A stretch of DNA of 64,000 bases from Streptococcus mitis SK564 (GCF_000148525.1 NZ_AEDU01000006.1:143815-207814); one strand, 5' to 3'. Positions 7,917 through 17,455 are shown, numbered from the stretch's first letter. Program-made: numbers and translations. The notes: a model not told the origin generated them from the sequence alone.

Positions 7917-8600
7917 GTGGAAAATCTGAAGAAAATGGCAGGTATCAAGGCTGCTGAGTTTGTCAAGGATGGCATGGTAGTCGGACTTGGAACGGGGTCT
8001 ACTGCCTATTATTTCGTAGAAGAAATCGGTCGTCGTATCAAGGAAGAAGGATTGCAGATTACAGCTGTAACGACTTCTAGTGTGACTAGTAAACAGGCTG
8101 AAGGGTTTAATATCCCACTCAAGTCTATTGACCAAGTAGACTTTGTCGATGTGACAGTCGACGGGGCGGATGAAGTGGATAATCAGTTTAATGGAATCAA
8201 AGGTGGTGGTGGTGCCCTTCTGATGGAGAAGGTTGTCGCAACGCCCTCAAAAGAATATATTTGGGTGGTGGATGAAAGCAAGCTGGTCGAAAAACTAGGT
8301 GCTTTTAAATTGCCAGTAGAAGTGGTTCAGTATGGCGCAGAACAGGTCTTTCGTCGTTTTGAGCGAGCTGGCTACAAACCAAGTTTCCGTGAAAAAGACG
8401 GCCAACGTTTTGTGACTGATATGCAGAATTTTATCATTGACCTTGCCTTGGATGTCATTGAAGATCCAATTATTTTCGGACAAGAATTGGACCATGTGGT
8501 TGGCGTCGTGGAACACGGCTTATTCAACCAAATGGTGGATAAGGTCATCGTTGCTGGACGAGATGGAGTTCAGATTTTAACTTCAACAAAAGCAAAATAA
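7917..8600 (+). CDS. rpiA: Ribose-5-phosphate isomerase A
   Basis: 227-residue cytosolic enzyme interconverting ribose-5-phosphate and ribulose-5-phosphate. Family motifs: [11 protein letters not shown] near residue 22, TVDGADEVD near 80 and the [11 protein letters not shown] loop near 94. The start is GTG at 7917, supported by GGAGGT six bases upstream. It heads a pentose and nucleoside salvage cluster with deoB and punA, in which deoB delivers ribose-5-phosphate from ribose-1-phosphate. Confidence 0.95.
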   Translation: MENLKKMAGIKAAEFVKDGMVVGLGTGSTAYYFVEEIGRRIKEEGLQITAVTTSSVTSKQAEGFNIPLKSIDQVDFVDVTVDGADEVDNQFNGIKGGGGALLMEKVVATPSKEYIWVVDESKLVEKLGAFKLPVEVVQYGAEQVFRRFERAGYKPSFREKDGQRFVTDMQNFIIDLALDVIEDPIIFGQELDHVVGVVEHGLFNQMVDKVIVAGRDGVQILTSTKAK

Positions 8601-8623
8601 TCAAAATAATAAGGAGATACACT

Positions 8624-9835
8624 ATGTCAAAATTTAATCGTATTCACTTGGTTGTACTTGATTCTGTGGGAATCGGTGCTGCACCAGATGCCAATAACTT
8701 TGTCAATGCAGGAGTTCCAGATGGAGCTTCTGACACATTAGGACACATTTCAAAAGCAGTTGGTTTGAATGTCCCAAACATGGCTAAAATTGGTCTTGGA
8801 AATATTCCTCGAGAAACTCCTCTTAAGACTGTTCCAGCTGAAAGCAATCCAACAGGATATGCAACAAAATTGGAAGAAGTATCTCTTGGTAAGGATACTA
8901 TGACTGGGCACTGGGAAATCATGGGCCTTAACATTACTGAGCCTTTCGATACTTTCTGGAATGGATTCCCAGAAGAAATCTTGACAAAAATTGAAGAATT
9001 CTCAGGGCGTAAGGTCATTCGTGAAGCCAACAAACCTTACTCAGGTACAGCTGTTATCGATGATTTTGGACCACGTCAGATGGAAACTGGAGAGTTGATT
9101 ATCTATACTTCAGCTGACCCTGTTTTGCAAATTGCTGCCCACGAAGATATTATTCCTTTGGACGAATTGTACCGTATTTGTGAATATGCTCGTTCGATTA
9201 CCCTTGAGCGCCCTGCTCTTCTAGGTCGTATCATTGCCCGTCCATATGTTGGTGAACCAGGTAACTTCACTCGTACGGCAAATCGTCGTGACTTGGCCGT
9301 TTCTCCATTTGCACCAACTGTTTTGGATAAATTGAACGAAGCAGGTATCGATACTTACGCTGTTGGTAAAATCAACGATATCTTTAACGGTGCTGGTATC
9401 AACCATGACATGGGACACAATAAGTCAAACAGCCACGGAATTGATACACTATTGAAGACTATGGGACTTGCTGAGTTTGAAAAAGGATTCTCTTTCACAA
9501 ACTTGGTTGACTTTGATGCCCTTTACGGCCACCGTCGTAATGCTCACGGTTACCGTGATTGCTTGCATGAGTTTGATGAACGCTTACCTGAAATTATCGC
9601 AGCTATGAGAGAGAATGACCTTCTCTTGATTACTGCGGACCATGGAAATGACCCAACTTACGCAGGAACAGACCACACTCGTGAATATATTCCATTGTTG
9701 GCTTACAGCCCTGCCTTTAAAGGAAATGGTGTCATTCCAGTAGGTCATTTCGCAGATATCTCAGCGACTGTTGCAGATAACTTTGGTGTGGAAACTGCTA
9801 TGATTGGGGAAAGTTTCTTAGATAAATTGGTGTAA
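8624..9835 (+). CDS. deoB: Phosphopentomutase
   Basis: 403 residues; converts (deoxy)ribose-1-phosphate to the 5-phosphate, linking the nucleoside phosphorylases encoded nearby to the pentose pathway. Alkaline-phosphatase superfamily metal-binding motifs are visible: [13 protein letters not shown] at the N-terminus, the phosphorylated-residue loop [10 protein letters not shown] near 88, and ITADHGNDP with GTDHTREY in the C-terminal third. AAGGAG precedes the ATG. Length is normal. Confidence 0.95.
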   Translation: MSKFNRIHLVVLDSVGIGAAPDANNFVNAGVPDGASDTLGHISKAVGLNVPNMAKIGLGNIPRETPLKTVPAESNPTGYATKLEEVSLGKDTMTGHWEIMGLNITEPFDTFWNGFPEEILTKIEEFSGRKVIREANKPYSGTAVIDDFGPRQMETGELIIYTSADPVLQIAAHEDIIPLDELYRICEYARSITLERPALLGRIIARPYVGEPGNFTRTANRRDLAVSPFAPTVLDKLNEAGIDTYAVGKINDIFNGAGINHDMGHNKSNSHGIDTLLKTMGLAEFEKGFSFTNLVDFDALYGHRRNAHGYRDCLHEFDERLPEIIAAMRENDLLLITADHGNDPTYAGTDHTREYIPLLAYSPAFKGNGVIPVGHFADISATVADNFGVETAMIGESFLDKLV

Positions 9836-9836
9836 G

Positions 9837-10398
9837 ATGACGCGCTACGCTTTACTGGTTAGGGGCATTAATGTCGGTGGGAAGAATAAGGTCGTCATGG
9901 CGCAACTTCGTCAAGAATTGACAGAGTTGGGACTGGAAAAAGTTGAAACCTACATCAAACAGTGGCAATATTTTCTTGACTTCGACAGATCCCAAGGCCC
10001 AATTGGTTGAAAAGTTAGAGGCTTTCTTTGCAGTCCATTATCCATTTATTCAGAGCTTTTCCTTGCTAAGTCAGGAAGACTATGAAGCAGAGCTGAAGAA
10101 TCTGCCAGATTGGTGGACCAAAGATTTGGCACGAAAAGACGTTCTCTTTTACACAGAGGGTTTGGATGTAACTCAAGTCATTGAGAAAGTTGAAAGTTTG
10201 GAATTGAAAGATGAAGTCGTTCATTTTGGAAGACTTGGGATTTTCTGGGGGAAATTCTCTGAGGAATCCTACTATGCAACTGCCTATCACAAGTACTTGC
10301 TCAAGATGCCTTTCTACCGCCACATTACCATTCGCAATGCAAAAACCTTTGACAAAATCGGTCAAATGCTAAAAAATAATAAAGGGGACACACAATGA
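9837..10398 (+). pseudogene. DUF1697 protein gene, frameshifted
   Basis: The first frame begins at ATG 9837, two bases after deoB, and reads MTRYALLVRGINVGGKNKV, a DUF1697 start. At 9957-9959 the sequence ATCAAACAGTGG carries one extra A compared with the reading expected for T-Y-I-N-S-G-N-I-F. Downstream of this the protein continues in the next frame to TGA 10396-10398 with normal family sequence. Without the extra A a protein of about 186 residues would result. Function of the family is unknown. The gene overlaps punA by four bases. A sequencing error in a short A run is possible. Confidence 0.8.
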
Positions 10399-11204
10399 CA
10401 TTTTTAGATAAAATCAATGAGACAGCAGCTTTTCTGGAGGGCAAGGGAATCCAAGCGCCTGAGTTCGGTTTAATCCTTGGATCAGGACTGGGAGAACTGG
10501 CAGAAGAAATCGAAAATCCAGTTGTAGTAGACTATGCTGAGATTCCAAACTGGGGCCGCTCTACAGTAGTTGGTCACGCTGGTAAATTAGTATATGGGGA
10601 ACTTGCAGGTCGCAAGGTCTTGGCTCTTCAAGGGCGTTTCCATTTCTACGAAGGAAATCCTCTGGAAGTGGTGACATTCCCAGTTCGTGTCATGAAAATT
10701 CTCGGATGTGAAGGTGTCATTGTAACCAATGCAGCTGGCGGTATTGGATTTGGTCCTGGTACCTTGATGGCTATCTCAGACCATATCAATATGACGGGGC
10801 AGAACCCATTGATGGGTGAAAACTTGGATGACTTTGGTCCTCGTTTCCCAGATATGTCTAAGGCCTACACACCAGAATACCGTGCTACTGCCCATGAAGT
10901 GGCTAAAAAACTTAATATCAAGCTTGATGAAGGTGTCTATATCGGTGTTACTGGTCCAACTTATGAAACACCAGCAGAAATCCGTGCTTATAAGACGCTT
11001 GGAGCAGATGCGGTTGGTATGTCTACTGTTCCTGAAGTGATCGTGGCAGCCCACTCTGGCTTGAAAGTTCTGGGAATTTCATGTATTACTAACTTTGCGG
11101 CTGGTTTCCAAGAAGAACTTAACCACGAAGAAGTTGTAGAAGTAACCGAACGTGTCAAAGGTGATTTCAAAGGCTTGCTTAAAGCGATTCTTGCAGAATT
11201 GTAA
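10395..11204 (+). CDS. punA: Purine nucleoside phosphorylase (trimeric type)
   Basis: 269-residue enzyme splitting inosine, guanosine and their deoxy forms with phosphate into base and pentose-1-phosphate. Motifs: LILGSGLGELAEEI near residue 26, the GRFHFYEG phosphate-site loop near 80, VTNAAGGIG near 112, and the substrate-loop pair GPTYETPAE and DAVGMSTVPE near 190-218. ATG overlaps the stop of the preceding frameshifted gene. It works with deoB and with deoD, which has different base preference. Confidence 0.95.
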   Translation: MTFLDKINETAAFLEGKGIQAPEFGLILGSGLGELAEEIENPVVVDYAEIPNWGRSTVVGHAGKLVYGELAGRKVLALQGRFHFYEGNPLEVVTFPVRVMKILGCEGVIVTNAAGGIGFGPGTLMAISDHINMTGQNPLMGENLDDFGPRFPDMSKAYTPEYRATAHEVAKKLNIKLDEGVYIGVTGPTYETPAEIRAYKTLGADAVGMSTVPEVIVAAHSGLKVLGISCITNFAAGFQEELNHEEVVEVTERVKGDFKGLLKAILAEL

Positions 11205-11511
11205 GAAAAAAGATTTAAAAAGGGGAATATCTCTACCTTTTCATGATTGACTGACTATTTGGAACAAAGAAGAAACATAGGTAGACTATGGATTTCTTCC
11301 TACTCTTGTACCTGAAAGAGTCTGATAGTTAGCATTGTGAAAGACAAGAATCTAGGATGCTGGAATTAGCTTCCTAGCCAAGCAGACTAGGATGATAAGG
11401 AAAGATAAGAATGAGTTTACTTTCTGAATTTCTCAGTCTTGTCCTAGATAGGGGACAAGGAGATTTAGTTTGAGTCTGCTTACAAATAAACGAAAAGAAA
11501 GATAAAGAATA
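11205..11511. other. 307-bp intergenic region between punA and the lipase-like gene
   Basis: No ORF and no clear punA terminator. A perfect inverted repeat CTTGTCC (11438-11444) / GGACAAG (11453-11459) lies about 55 bp before the start codon. The sequence is A/G-rich with weak hairpins and shows no convincing promoter pair. Confidence 0.5.
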
Positions 11512-14259
11512 ATGAAAATTGGTCAACGAATTATGCGCTTTGGCATAAAAAAATTAAGTATCGGAGTTGTATCTGTTGCAGTCGGCTTCGCATTTCTAGC
11601 TCCAGCTGGAATTTCAGCCAATGAAGTAAAGCAAGATGTAACATCTGAAGTGGCAACAAGAGTGCTAGATTCTAAGGAGGAATTGAGAGAGCCGGAAAAT
11701 GTTGCTCCAAAACTAGAAACTCCTCTTAGAGAGGAGCCAAAACTAGCTCCTCAAACGCTTCCAGAAGCAAGTGAAGTTCTTGAAAACAAAAGGGAAGAGT
11801 CAAAAGTAGAGATAACAGAGCCAGCTCAAGACTCACCTATTCATGCTCCTGTAGAAGAAACTAAAGAAGAAGTTGTGACAGAAAAACCAACAAATACTCG
11901 TTCTTTAACAGCAGAAGATTTGGTGAAGATTTCCAAAGGGGAATTGCATTTAGAAAATGATTTGATTGATGAATCTCTCTATGGTGAAAAAGTTCTTGAT
12001 TTGGAAGGGGATGATGACCAAGATGGCATCAAAAACAAAGATGAACTTTATGTGTACAACAAAGATGGTAAGGATTATCTAGGATATAACAGTCATCCCT
12101 TGCTAGCAGACAGTGATGGGGATGGTTTGGCAGATGGAGAAGATGACAATAAGAAAGAATGGTATGTCACAGACCGTGATTCTCTTCTCTTTATGGAGTT
12201 AGCCTATCGAGACGATGATTATATTGAGAAAATTTTAGATCATAAGAATCCTTTCCCGAGTCTCTACCTTGACCGTCAAGAATACAAACTCATGCACAAT
12301 GAATTGGCTCCTTTCTGGAAAATGAAAAAAGCCTACCATACAGATAGTGGTCTGGATGCTTTCTTATTTGAGACCAAGAGCGACCTTCCTTATCTCAAAG
12401 ATGGAACGGTGCATATGTTGGCTATTCGTGGAACGCGAGTTAATGACGCCAAGGATTTAAGTGCAGATTTGGTTTTATTTGGTGGAAATAAACCAGCTCA
12501 AGCGGATGATATCCGTAAGGTTGTTGGGGAATTAGCCAAGGATACAAGTATTACCAAGTTGTATATGACAGGTCATTCTCTTGGAGGCTACCTAGCTCAG
12601 ATTGCAGCGGTGGAAGCTTACCAAAAATATCCTGATTTTTATAACCATGTATTGCGGAAAGTGACGACTTTCAGTGCTCCTAAAGTGATTACTTCCAGAA
12701 CTGTTTGGAATGCTAAGAATGGTTTCTGGGATGTTGGTTTGGAAAGCCGTAAATTAGCTGTTAGTGGGAAAATTAAGCATTATGTGGTTGATAATGACAA
12801 TGTTGTGACTCCCTTGATTCATAATGATCGTGATATTGTTACATTTACAGGTAATTCACGCTTTAAACACCGTTCTCGTGGCTATTTTGAAAGTCGAATG
12901 AATGATATTCCTAACTTTAATATTGGTAAACGAGCTACCTTGGATAAACATGGTTATCGTGATCCGAAATTGGATAAAGTGCGATTCTTTAAGAAACAGG
13001 TTCTGCCTCAATCTTCTAGTCAACCAAGCGCTGAACCAATGGAAAATATTGCCTTAGGAAAACAGGTTACTCAAAGTTCGACAGCTTTCGGAGGAGATGC
13101 TAGAAGAGCTGTGGATGGCAAAGTTGATGGTAACTATGGTCACAATTCTGTCACTCATACCAACTTCCAATCCAAGCCTTGGTGGCAAGTAGATTTGGCT
13201 AAAGAAGAAACCATTCGCCAAATCAATATTTACAACCGCACAGACACTGCCCAGGATAGATTGGCAAACTTTGATGTCATTCTTTTAGATAGTTTTGGTA
13301 AAGAAATTGAGAGAAAACGCATAACATCTCTTAAAGATGTGTCGGCACAAATTGCGATTAACCATAAAAAAGCGCGCTATGTTCGGATTGAGCTAGAAGG
13401 CTATAATGCCCTCAGTCTTGCAGAAGTCCAAGTATATCGTGCTGAGAATATCGCTTGGAAAAAACAAGCTAAGCAAAGTTCTACTGATTTTGGAGGAGAT
13501 GCTAGTCGTGCCTTGGATGGCAATACCAATAGTAGTTATAGCCAGCAATCAATTACCCATACAAAATTTGAAAACCAGCCTTGGTGGGAAGTTGATTTAG
13601 GTCGTACAGAACAGATAGGACTTGTTCGCCTTCATAACCGTGGGGATGGCGAGCTTTCTAAACGTCTGTCAGACTTTGATGTGATTTTATATGATGAAAA
13701 AGGGAAAGAAGTTGCTAGACAGTATGTTTCTAAACTTGACGGAACGAGCTTGGATGTTCAATTAAATGGGAAATTAGGACGCCGTGTTCGTGTGCAACTA
13801 CGTAAGAACAATCAAGCCCTCAGTCTTGCAGAAGTAGAAGTTTTCCGCTTTATCGCTACGAATGGTGAGACAGCGACACAAGTTTCTAAGCCAGTTCAAC
13901 CAATCAGTCAGACGCCTGTGAAAGATAAAACATTGACAATTCAACATAGTGGAGCTTACATTGCTCGCTACTCTATAACTTGGGAAGAAGTTACAGTAGA
14001 CAAAGATGGAAACCAAGTTGTTCGTAGTCGTTCTTGGGAAGGAAACGGTCGCAACCAGACTGCAGGTTTTGTCCTCAACCTCCCAATCAAAGAAAATATG
14101 AGAAATCTGCGAATTAAGATTGAGAAAAAGACAGGTCTACTATGGAATAGATGGCAAACAATTTATGAAAACAGACCAATTTTAGCTCAACCCCACCGTA
14201 AAATTACCCATTGGGGAACAACATTAAATTCTAAGATTTCTGATGACGATGTCTTGTAA
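11512..14259 (+). CDS. Secreted lipase-like protein with two F-type lectin domains and a CDC domain 4
   Basis: 915 residues. Residues 1-36: signal peptide of the YSIRK-like type (FGIKKLSIGVVSVAVGF). 37-135: Glu/Pro-rich, probably disordered. 167-178 and 200-211: DxDxDG calcium-type loops. About 214-500: alpha/beta-hydrolase with G-H-S356-L-G-G; Asp427 or Asp429 and His453 could complete a triad. 511-643 and 644-780: two discoidin/F-type lectin domains, each with His, 26 residues, then R-x-D-x4-R/K, the fucose-binding motif. 804-915: a domain that aligns with domain 4 of cholesterol-dependent cytolysins, including an undecapeptide-like KKTGLLWNRWQ (872-882) and WGTTL, the Thr-Leu cholesterol motif. 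CDC domains 1-3 (the pore) are absent, as is LPXTG. Inference: a secreted lipid hydrolase targeted to fucosylated, cholesterol-containing host membranes. It sits as an accessory gene between punA and deoD. Confidence 0.85.
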   Translation: MKIGQRIMRFGIKKLSIGVVSVAVGFAFLAPAGISANEVKQDVTSEVATRVLDSKEELREPENVAPKLETPLREEPKLAPQTLPEASEVLENKREESKVEITEPAQDSPIHAPVEETKEEVVTEKPTNTRSLTAEDLVKISKGELHLENDLIDESLYGEKVLDLEGDDDQDGIKNKDELYVYNKDGKDYLGYNSHPLLADSDGDGLADGEDDNKKEWYVTDRDSLLFMELAYRDDDYIEKILDHKNPFPSLYLDRQEYKLMHNELAPFWKMKKAYHTDSGLDAFLFETKSDLPYLKDGTVHMLAIRGTRVNDAKDLSADLVLFGGNKPAQADDIRKVVGELAKDTSITKLYMTGHSLGGYLAQIAAVEAYQKYPDFYNHVLRKVTTFSAPKVITSRTVWNAKNGFWDVGLESRKLAVSGKIKHYVVDNDNVVTPLIHNDRDIVTFTGNSRFKHRSRGYFESRMNDIPNFNIGKRATLDKHGYRDPKLDKVRFFKKQVLPQSSSQPSAEPMENIALGKQVTQSSTAFGGDARRAVDGKVDGNYGHNSVTHTNFQSKPWWQVDLAKEETIRQINIYNRTDTAQDRLANFDVILLDSFGKEIERKRITSLKDVSAQIAINHKKARYVRIELEGYNALSLAEVQVYRAENIAWKKQAKQSSTDFGGDASRALDGNTNSSYSQQSITHTKFENQPWWEVDLGRTEQIGLVRLHNRGDGELSKRLSDFDVILYDEKGKEVARQYVSKLDGTSLDVQLNGKLGRRVRVQLRKNNQALSLAEVEVFRFIATNGETATQVSKPVQPISQTPVKDKTLTIQHSGAYIARYSITWEEVTVDKDGNQVVRSRSWEGNGRNQTAGFVLNLPIKENMRNLRIKIEKKTGLLWNRWQTIYENRPILAQPHRKITHWGTTLNSKISDDDVL

Positions 14260-14303
14260 TCTGATGATACAATGACAGTTAGATGGTTTAGTCTATAAGA
14301 GAA

Positions 14304-14338
14304 GAACTACCTGGGTTTGCATGGAACTCAGGTAGCTC
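14304..14338. terminator. Hairpin after the lipase-like gene
   Basis: 14-position stem with one mismatch and one wobble (GAACTACCTGGGTT / AACTCAGGTAGCTC). It lacks a T run, so terminator function is uncertain. Confidence 0.4.
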
Positions 14339-14359
14339 TCTGTGAAAGAACAAAATTAA

Positions 14360-14509
14360 TACTCAATGAAAATCAAAAAGCAAACTAGGAAGCTAGCCGC
14401 AGGTTGCTAAAAGCACTGCTTTTAGGTTGTAGATAGAACTGACGAAGTCAGTAACATATATACGGCAAGGCGACGTTGACGTGGTTTGAAGAGATTTTCG
14501 AAGAGTATA
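14360..14509 (-). repeat. BOX element
   Basis: Same structure and orientation as the BOX at 1369-1518: begins ACTCAATGAAAATC, ends with the complement of ATACTCTTCGAAAATC, and carries the BOX-A1R core GGCAAGGCGACGTTGACG with one change. Confidence 0.9.
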
Positions 14510-14512
14510 AAC

Positions 14513-14905
14513 AGAAAGGTAGAGCGCGTGTTCTAATTTGAACACGAGCGGAAAACTTTTCTAAAAACTTAGAAGAGAAGGGGACTTCGGGTTTGAATTG
14601 AATCCGATCTAATCTTCTCAATATTATCAAAACTAAGAAAGAAAGGATGGGTTAACTGTATTCATTGAACTGAATACGGGCGGAGAACTGTGTAAAAAAG
14701 ATAAACTGTCTAGCATCTGCGATGCGTCGTCAGTTTCCTATTTTTACTTTGTTCTCTATCGTTATCCTAAATATACAAAAAAGAAAGGTAGAGCGTGTGT
14801 TTTGATTTGAACACGAGCGGAAAACTTGGAAAATAGATAATCTGACTGAGAAATCAGGATTTCTCGTCAGATTCCTAATTTTCAGTCGTTTTCTTCTCGC
14901 TCTTT
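14513..14905 (+). ncRNA. Repeated structured leader of deoD (unnamed RNA family)
   Basis: Three related modules. A (14513-14558) and C (14782-14827) are 46-nt direct repeats with three differences; each contains a hairpin closed by CGTG(T)../..ACACG and ends GAGCGGAAAACTT. B (14640-14702) has the same layout (hairpin, GAATACG, GGAGAACTG) followed by AAAAAAGATAAA. B and C are each followed by a long stem, AAACTG..CAGTTT at 14703-14736 and AATCTGAC..GTCAGATT at 14839-14873, then CCTA plus a T-rich stretch. The same architecture occurs upstream of parC. A structured leader RNA or a processed small RNA are both possible; I cannot match it with certainty to a named family. Confidence 0.55.
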
Positions 14906-14917
14906 GTATCATAAATT

Positions 14918-15628
14918 ATGTCTATCCATATTGCTGCTCAGCAGGGTGAAATTGCTGATAAAATTCTTCTTCCTGGAGATCCTCTTCGTGCTAAGTTTAT
15001 TGCGGAGAATTTCCTTGAAGATGCTGTTTGTTTTAACGAAGTGCGTAACATGTTTGGTTATACTGGTACTTACAAGGGTCACCGTGTATCTGTTATGGGA
15101 ACTGGGATGGGAATGCCCTCAATTTCGATTTATGCGCGTGAGTTGATTGTTGACTACGGTGTGAAAAAATTGATCCGTGTGGGAACAGCAGGTTCATTGA
15201 ATGAAGATGTCCACGTTCGTGAATTGGTTTTGGCGCAGGCGGCTGCAACCAACTCTAACATCATCCGCAATGACTGGCCACAGTACGATTTCCCACAAAT
15301 CGCTAGCTTTGATTTGCTGGACAAGGCCTACCATATCGCCAAAGAACTTGGTATGACAACTCACGTTGGGAATGTTTTGTCTTCTGATGTCTTTTATTCA
15401 AACTACTTTGAAAAGAACATTGAGCTTGGTAAATGGGGAGTCAAGGCTGTGGAAATGGAAGCAGCAGCTCTTTACTATCTTGCTGCCCAACACCATGTTG
15501 ACGCGCTTGCTATCATGACTATTTCTGATAGTTTGGTCAATCCAGATGAAGACACGACTGCAGAAGAACGCCAAAATACCTTCACCGATATGATGAAGGT
15601 TGGATTAGAAACCTTGATTGCAGAATAA
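14918..15628 (+). CDS. deoD: Purine nucleoside phosphorylase, DeoD type
   Basis: 236-residue hexameric-type phosphorylase that also accepts adenosine, complementing punA. Typical start [25 protein letters not shown], phosphate-site GTGMGMPS near residue 60, catalytic [11 protein letters not shown] near 180 and the ISDS loop with the catalytic Asp near 204. No Shine-Dalgarno sequence precedes the ATG, which is unusual for this genome; the structured leader lies immediately upstream. Separated from punA by the lipase-like gene. Confidence 0.95.
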   Translation: MSIHIAAQQGEIADKILLPGDPLRAKFIAENFLEDAVCFNEVRNMFGYTGTYKGHRVSVMGTGMGMPSISIYARELIVDYGVKKLIRVGTAGSLNEDVHVRELVLAQAAATNSNIIRNDWPQYDFPQIASFDLLDKAYHIAKELGMTTHVGNVLSSDVFYSNYFEKNIELGKWGVKAVEMEAAALYYLAAQHHVDALAIMTISDSLVNPDEDTTAEERQNTFTDMMKVGLETLIAE

Positions 15629-15636
15629 TTATAGCC

Positions 15637-15677
15637 AAAAAGGAAGCCCTTCTTTATGAATTGGAGGACTTCCTTTT
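15637..15677. terminator. Bidirectional terminator
   Basis: AAAAAGGAAG pairs with CTTCCTTTT between the convergent deoD and FlaR-like genes. Confidence 0.75.
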
Positions 15678-16178
15678 CTTATCCAGAAATTTATCTAACT
15701 CTCTCTGATTTCGAAGAATAGTGATTTTATGTGAGTATTCTTGGCAAAGTTTTTGGTAATTTTCTTTTTGAGTTTTAGCCCGCCCCTCCCAGAGAATCCA
15801 TCTGATAAACTCCCAATTAAATTGTTCTTGACAACCAGCTGCCATACTTTCTCTGACCTTGCCTCGGTATGTGAGATACCGCTTAAAGGCTCGAAAGAGA
15901 CAGGTCAATGGCGAAAAATTGAGAAAGATGATTTGGTCAGCCTCCTGCATTCTTTCCTTATAGAAACACCAAGAATAATTTCCATCGATGACCCAAGCTT
16001 CATGCTTGGTGAGAAAGTTTTTCATCTCGGTTAACATCCATTCGCGATCACTGTCTTGCCAACCAGGCTGAAATTGGAGTGTATCCATGTGCAGTTTTGG
16101 AATGGAGTAGTAGTGAGACAACTTTTCTGCTAGCGTTGACTTACCAGCACCAGAATATCCGATAATTGCGATTTTCAT
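15654..16178 (-). CDS. P-loop kinase-like protein, 'DNA topology modulation protein' FlaR family
   Basis: 174 residues with the nucleotide-binding loop GYSGAGKST at 7-15 and an adenylate-kinase-like layout (DGNYSWCF, FRAFKRYLTYRGKVRE). Proteins of this type are annotated as DNA topology modulation protein FlaR, a name from old Listeria work that says little about chemistry. Better described as a small nucleoside/nucleotide kinase-like protein of unknown substrate. The C-terminal KKRKSSNS tail is basic. Confidence 0.75.
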   Translation of the reverse strand: MKIAIIGYSGAGKSTLAEKLSHYYSIPKLHMDTLQFQPGWQDSDREWMLTEMKNFLTKHEAWVIDGNYSWCFYKERMQEADQIIFLNFSPLTCLFRAFKRYLTYRGKVRESMAAGCQEQFNWEFIRWILWEGRAKTQKENYQKLCQEYSHKITILRNQRELDKFLDKKRKSSNS

Positions 16179-16205
16179 TTTCTACCCTTTCCTATTTGGA
16201 GACAA

Positions 16206-16233
16206 AAAAACAGCCTCTATGGACTGTTTCTTA
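16206..16233 (-). terminator. rpsT terminator
   Basis: On the minus strand AACAG..CTGTT stem followed by seven T. The hairpin starts at the rpsT stop codon. Confidence 0.8.
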
Positions 16234-16467
16234 TTTAGCAAGTTTAGCTGAAAGACGAGCTTTATCGCGGCTTGCTTTGTTTTTGTGAATCAAACCTTTA
16301 GTTTCTGCTTTATCGATAGCTGAGCTAGCAGCACGGAAAAGTTCTTCAGATGGGTTTGCTTCGAAAGCTTTGATAGCAGTACGCATAGCTGATTTTTGAG
16401 CTGAGTTCTTTTCGTTTTGTTTAACGTTCAATTCAGCGCGTTTGATAGCTGATTTAATGTTTGCCAA
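16231..16467 (-). CDS. rpsT: 30S ribosomal protein S20
   Basis: 78-residue basic helical protein of the small ribosomal subunit, binding 16S rRNA. The sequence [12 protein letters not shown] at the start and [12 protein letters not shown] near the end is diagnostic. The correct start is TTG at 16467, because GGAGGT lies seven bases upstream of it; an in-frame ATG at 16482 overlaps that Shine-Dalgarno itself and would add five non-conserved residues. Non-AUG starts are also found on rpsT in other bacteria. Confidence 0.92.
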
Positions 16468-16498
16468 TGTTCTTACCTCCATATTTACTAACTATACC

Positions 16499-16527
16499 AT
16501 TATATCTGAAAACTTACGTTTTGACAA
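16499..16527 (-). promoter_or_regulatory. rpsT promoter
   Basis: Read on the minus strand: TTGTCA (16527-16522), 17-bp spacer, TATAAT (16504-16499). Confidence 0.8.
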
Positions 16528-16534
16528 GGGAAAA

Positions 16535-17455
16535 TTACTTTTTTAAGTAAATTTCATCGATTTCATGGTTCTTACTTTTATGTAGAATCACTTCCGCACG
16601 ATTTCTGGTTGGTTCAATATAATTTTGTAGATTTGTGAGATTGATACTGGTCCAGACCTGATGGGCAAAGGACTCCACTTCCCCAATCGGCATTTGTGTA
16701 AAACGATAATAGTAGCTATTAGGGTCATTTTGGGCTAGGCTCAGCATTTTCAAGAAACGGTCCAGATACCAACTCTCGATGTCATCGACTGCAGCATCAA
16801 CATAGATGGAAAAGTCAAAGAAGTCAGTGATATAGAGACGTTCGTTTTGTGGATTTTGAAAGACATTAATCCCCTCGACAATCACAAAGTCAGCTGCTTT
16901 TACTCGTTGTTTTGCTCCAGGAACGATGTCGTAGACTTCATGAGAATAGACAGGAATATCCACATCTTGTCCATTTTTGATACGGTCCAAGAAGTTGAGA
17001 AGAGCTTCCATATCATAGCTTTCAGGAAATCCCTTGCGATTTAAAATCCCTTGTTCAATCAAGGTCTGGTTGGGGTAGAGAAAGCCGTCAGTCGTTACCA
17101 ACTCAACCCTAGCATCTGTAAGCGTACGGGAAAGTAGGATTTGCAGTAGGCGACTGGTTGTGGATTTTCCAACGGCAACACTCCCAGAAACCCCAATGAT
17201 AAAAGGCTGGGATTTGCTTTCACGTTGAAGGAAAATTCCTTTTGAAAAGGCCAAATCATCCTTGGTACGCTTGTAAATCTGGATGAGATGGGCTAGGGGA
17301 AGATAGACATCGGTAACATCTTGCAAGCTAATCTGGTCATTAAAGCTTTTGATGGATTCTAATTCCTCTTCTGTTAACGGAGGTGTTGTCTTTCGATGTA
17401 AAGATTGCCAAGTCTGGCGACTGATTTTTTCAAAATGTAAAAATTCGTTGGTCAT
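16535..17455 (-). CDS. coaA: Pantothenate kinase, type I
   Basis: 306-residue enzyme phosphorylating pantothenate with ATP, the first committed step of coenzyme A synthesis. P-loop GSVAVGKST at 91-99, [10 protein letters not shown] near 125, and the [11 protein letters not shown] and VEGINVFQ segments of the prokaryotic type I family. ATG at 17455 is chosen, with AGGGGA upstream; the in-frame upstream codon at 17485 would add ten non-family residues. Followed on the minus strand by rpsT. Confidence 0.93.
   Translation of the reverse strand: MTNEFLHFEKISRQTWQSLHRKTTPPLTEEELESIKSFNDQISLQDVTDVYLPLAHLIQIYKRTKDDLAFSKGIFLQRESKSQPFIIGVSGSVAVGKSTTSRLLQILLSRTLTDARVELVTTDGFLYPNQTLIEQGILNRKGFPESYDMEALLNFLDRIKNGQDVDIPVYSHEVYDIVPGAKQRVKAADFVIVEGINVFQNPQNERLYITDFFDFSIYVDAAVDDIESWYLDRFLKMLSLAQNDPNSYYYRFTQMPIGEVESFAHQVWTSINLTNLQNYIEPTRNRAEVILHKSKNHEIDEIYLKK

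Larger units (their letters stand above)
14260..14917. other. 658-bp region before deoD: hairpin, BOX, repeated leader
   Basis: No protein gene. It holds the hairpin at 14304-14338, a BOX element and a structured three-module leader (see separate entries). The deoD start codon follows AGTATCATAAATT-like sequence (TTTGTATCATAAATT) without a Shine-Dalgarno match. Confidence 0.7.

Noticed and set aside
8644..9033. 129-residue minus-strand frame within deoB
   Set aside because: Entirely antisense to deoB motifs, no ribosome-binding site.
14448..14912. Two 60-residue minus-strand frames in the deoD leader
   Set aside because: They read through the structured repeat modules, have no ribosome-binding site, and their similar amino-acid strings only reflect the DNA repeats.
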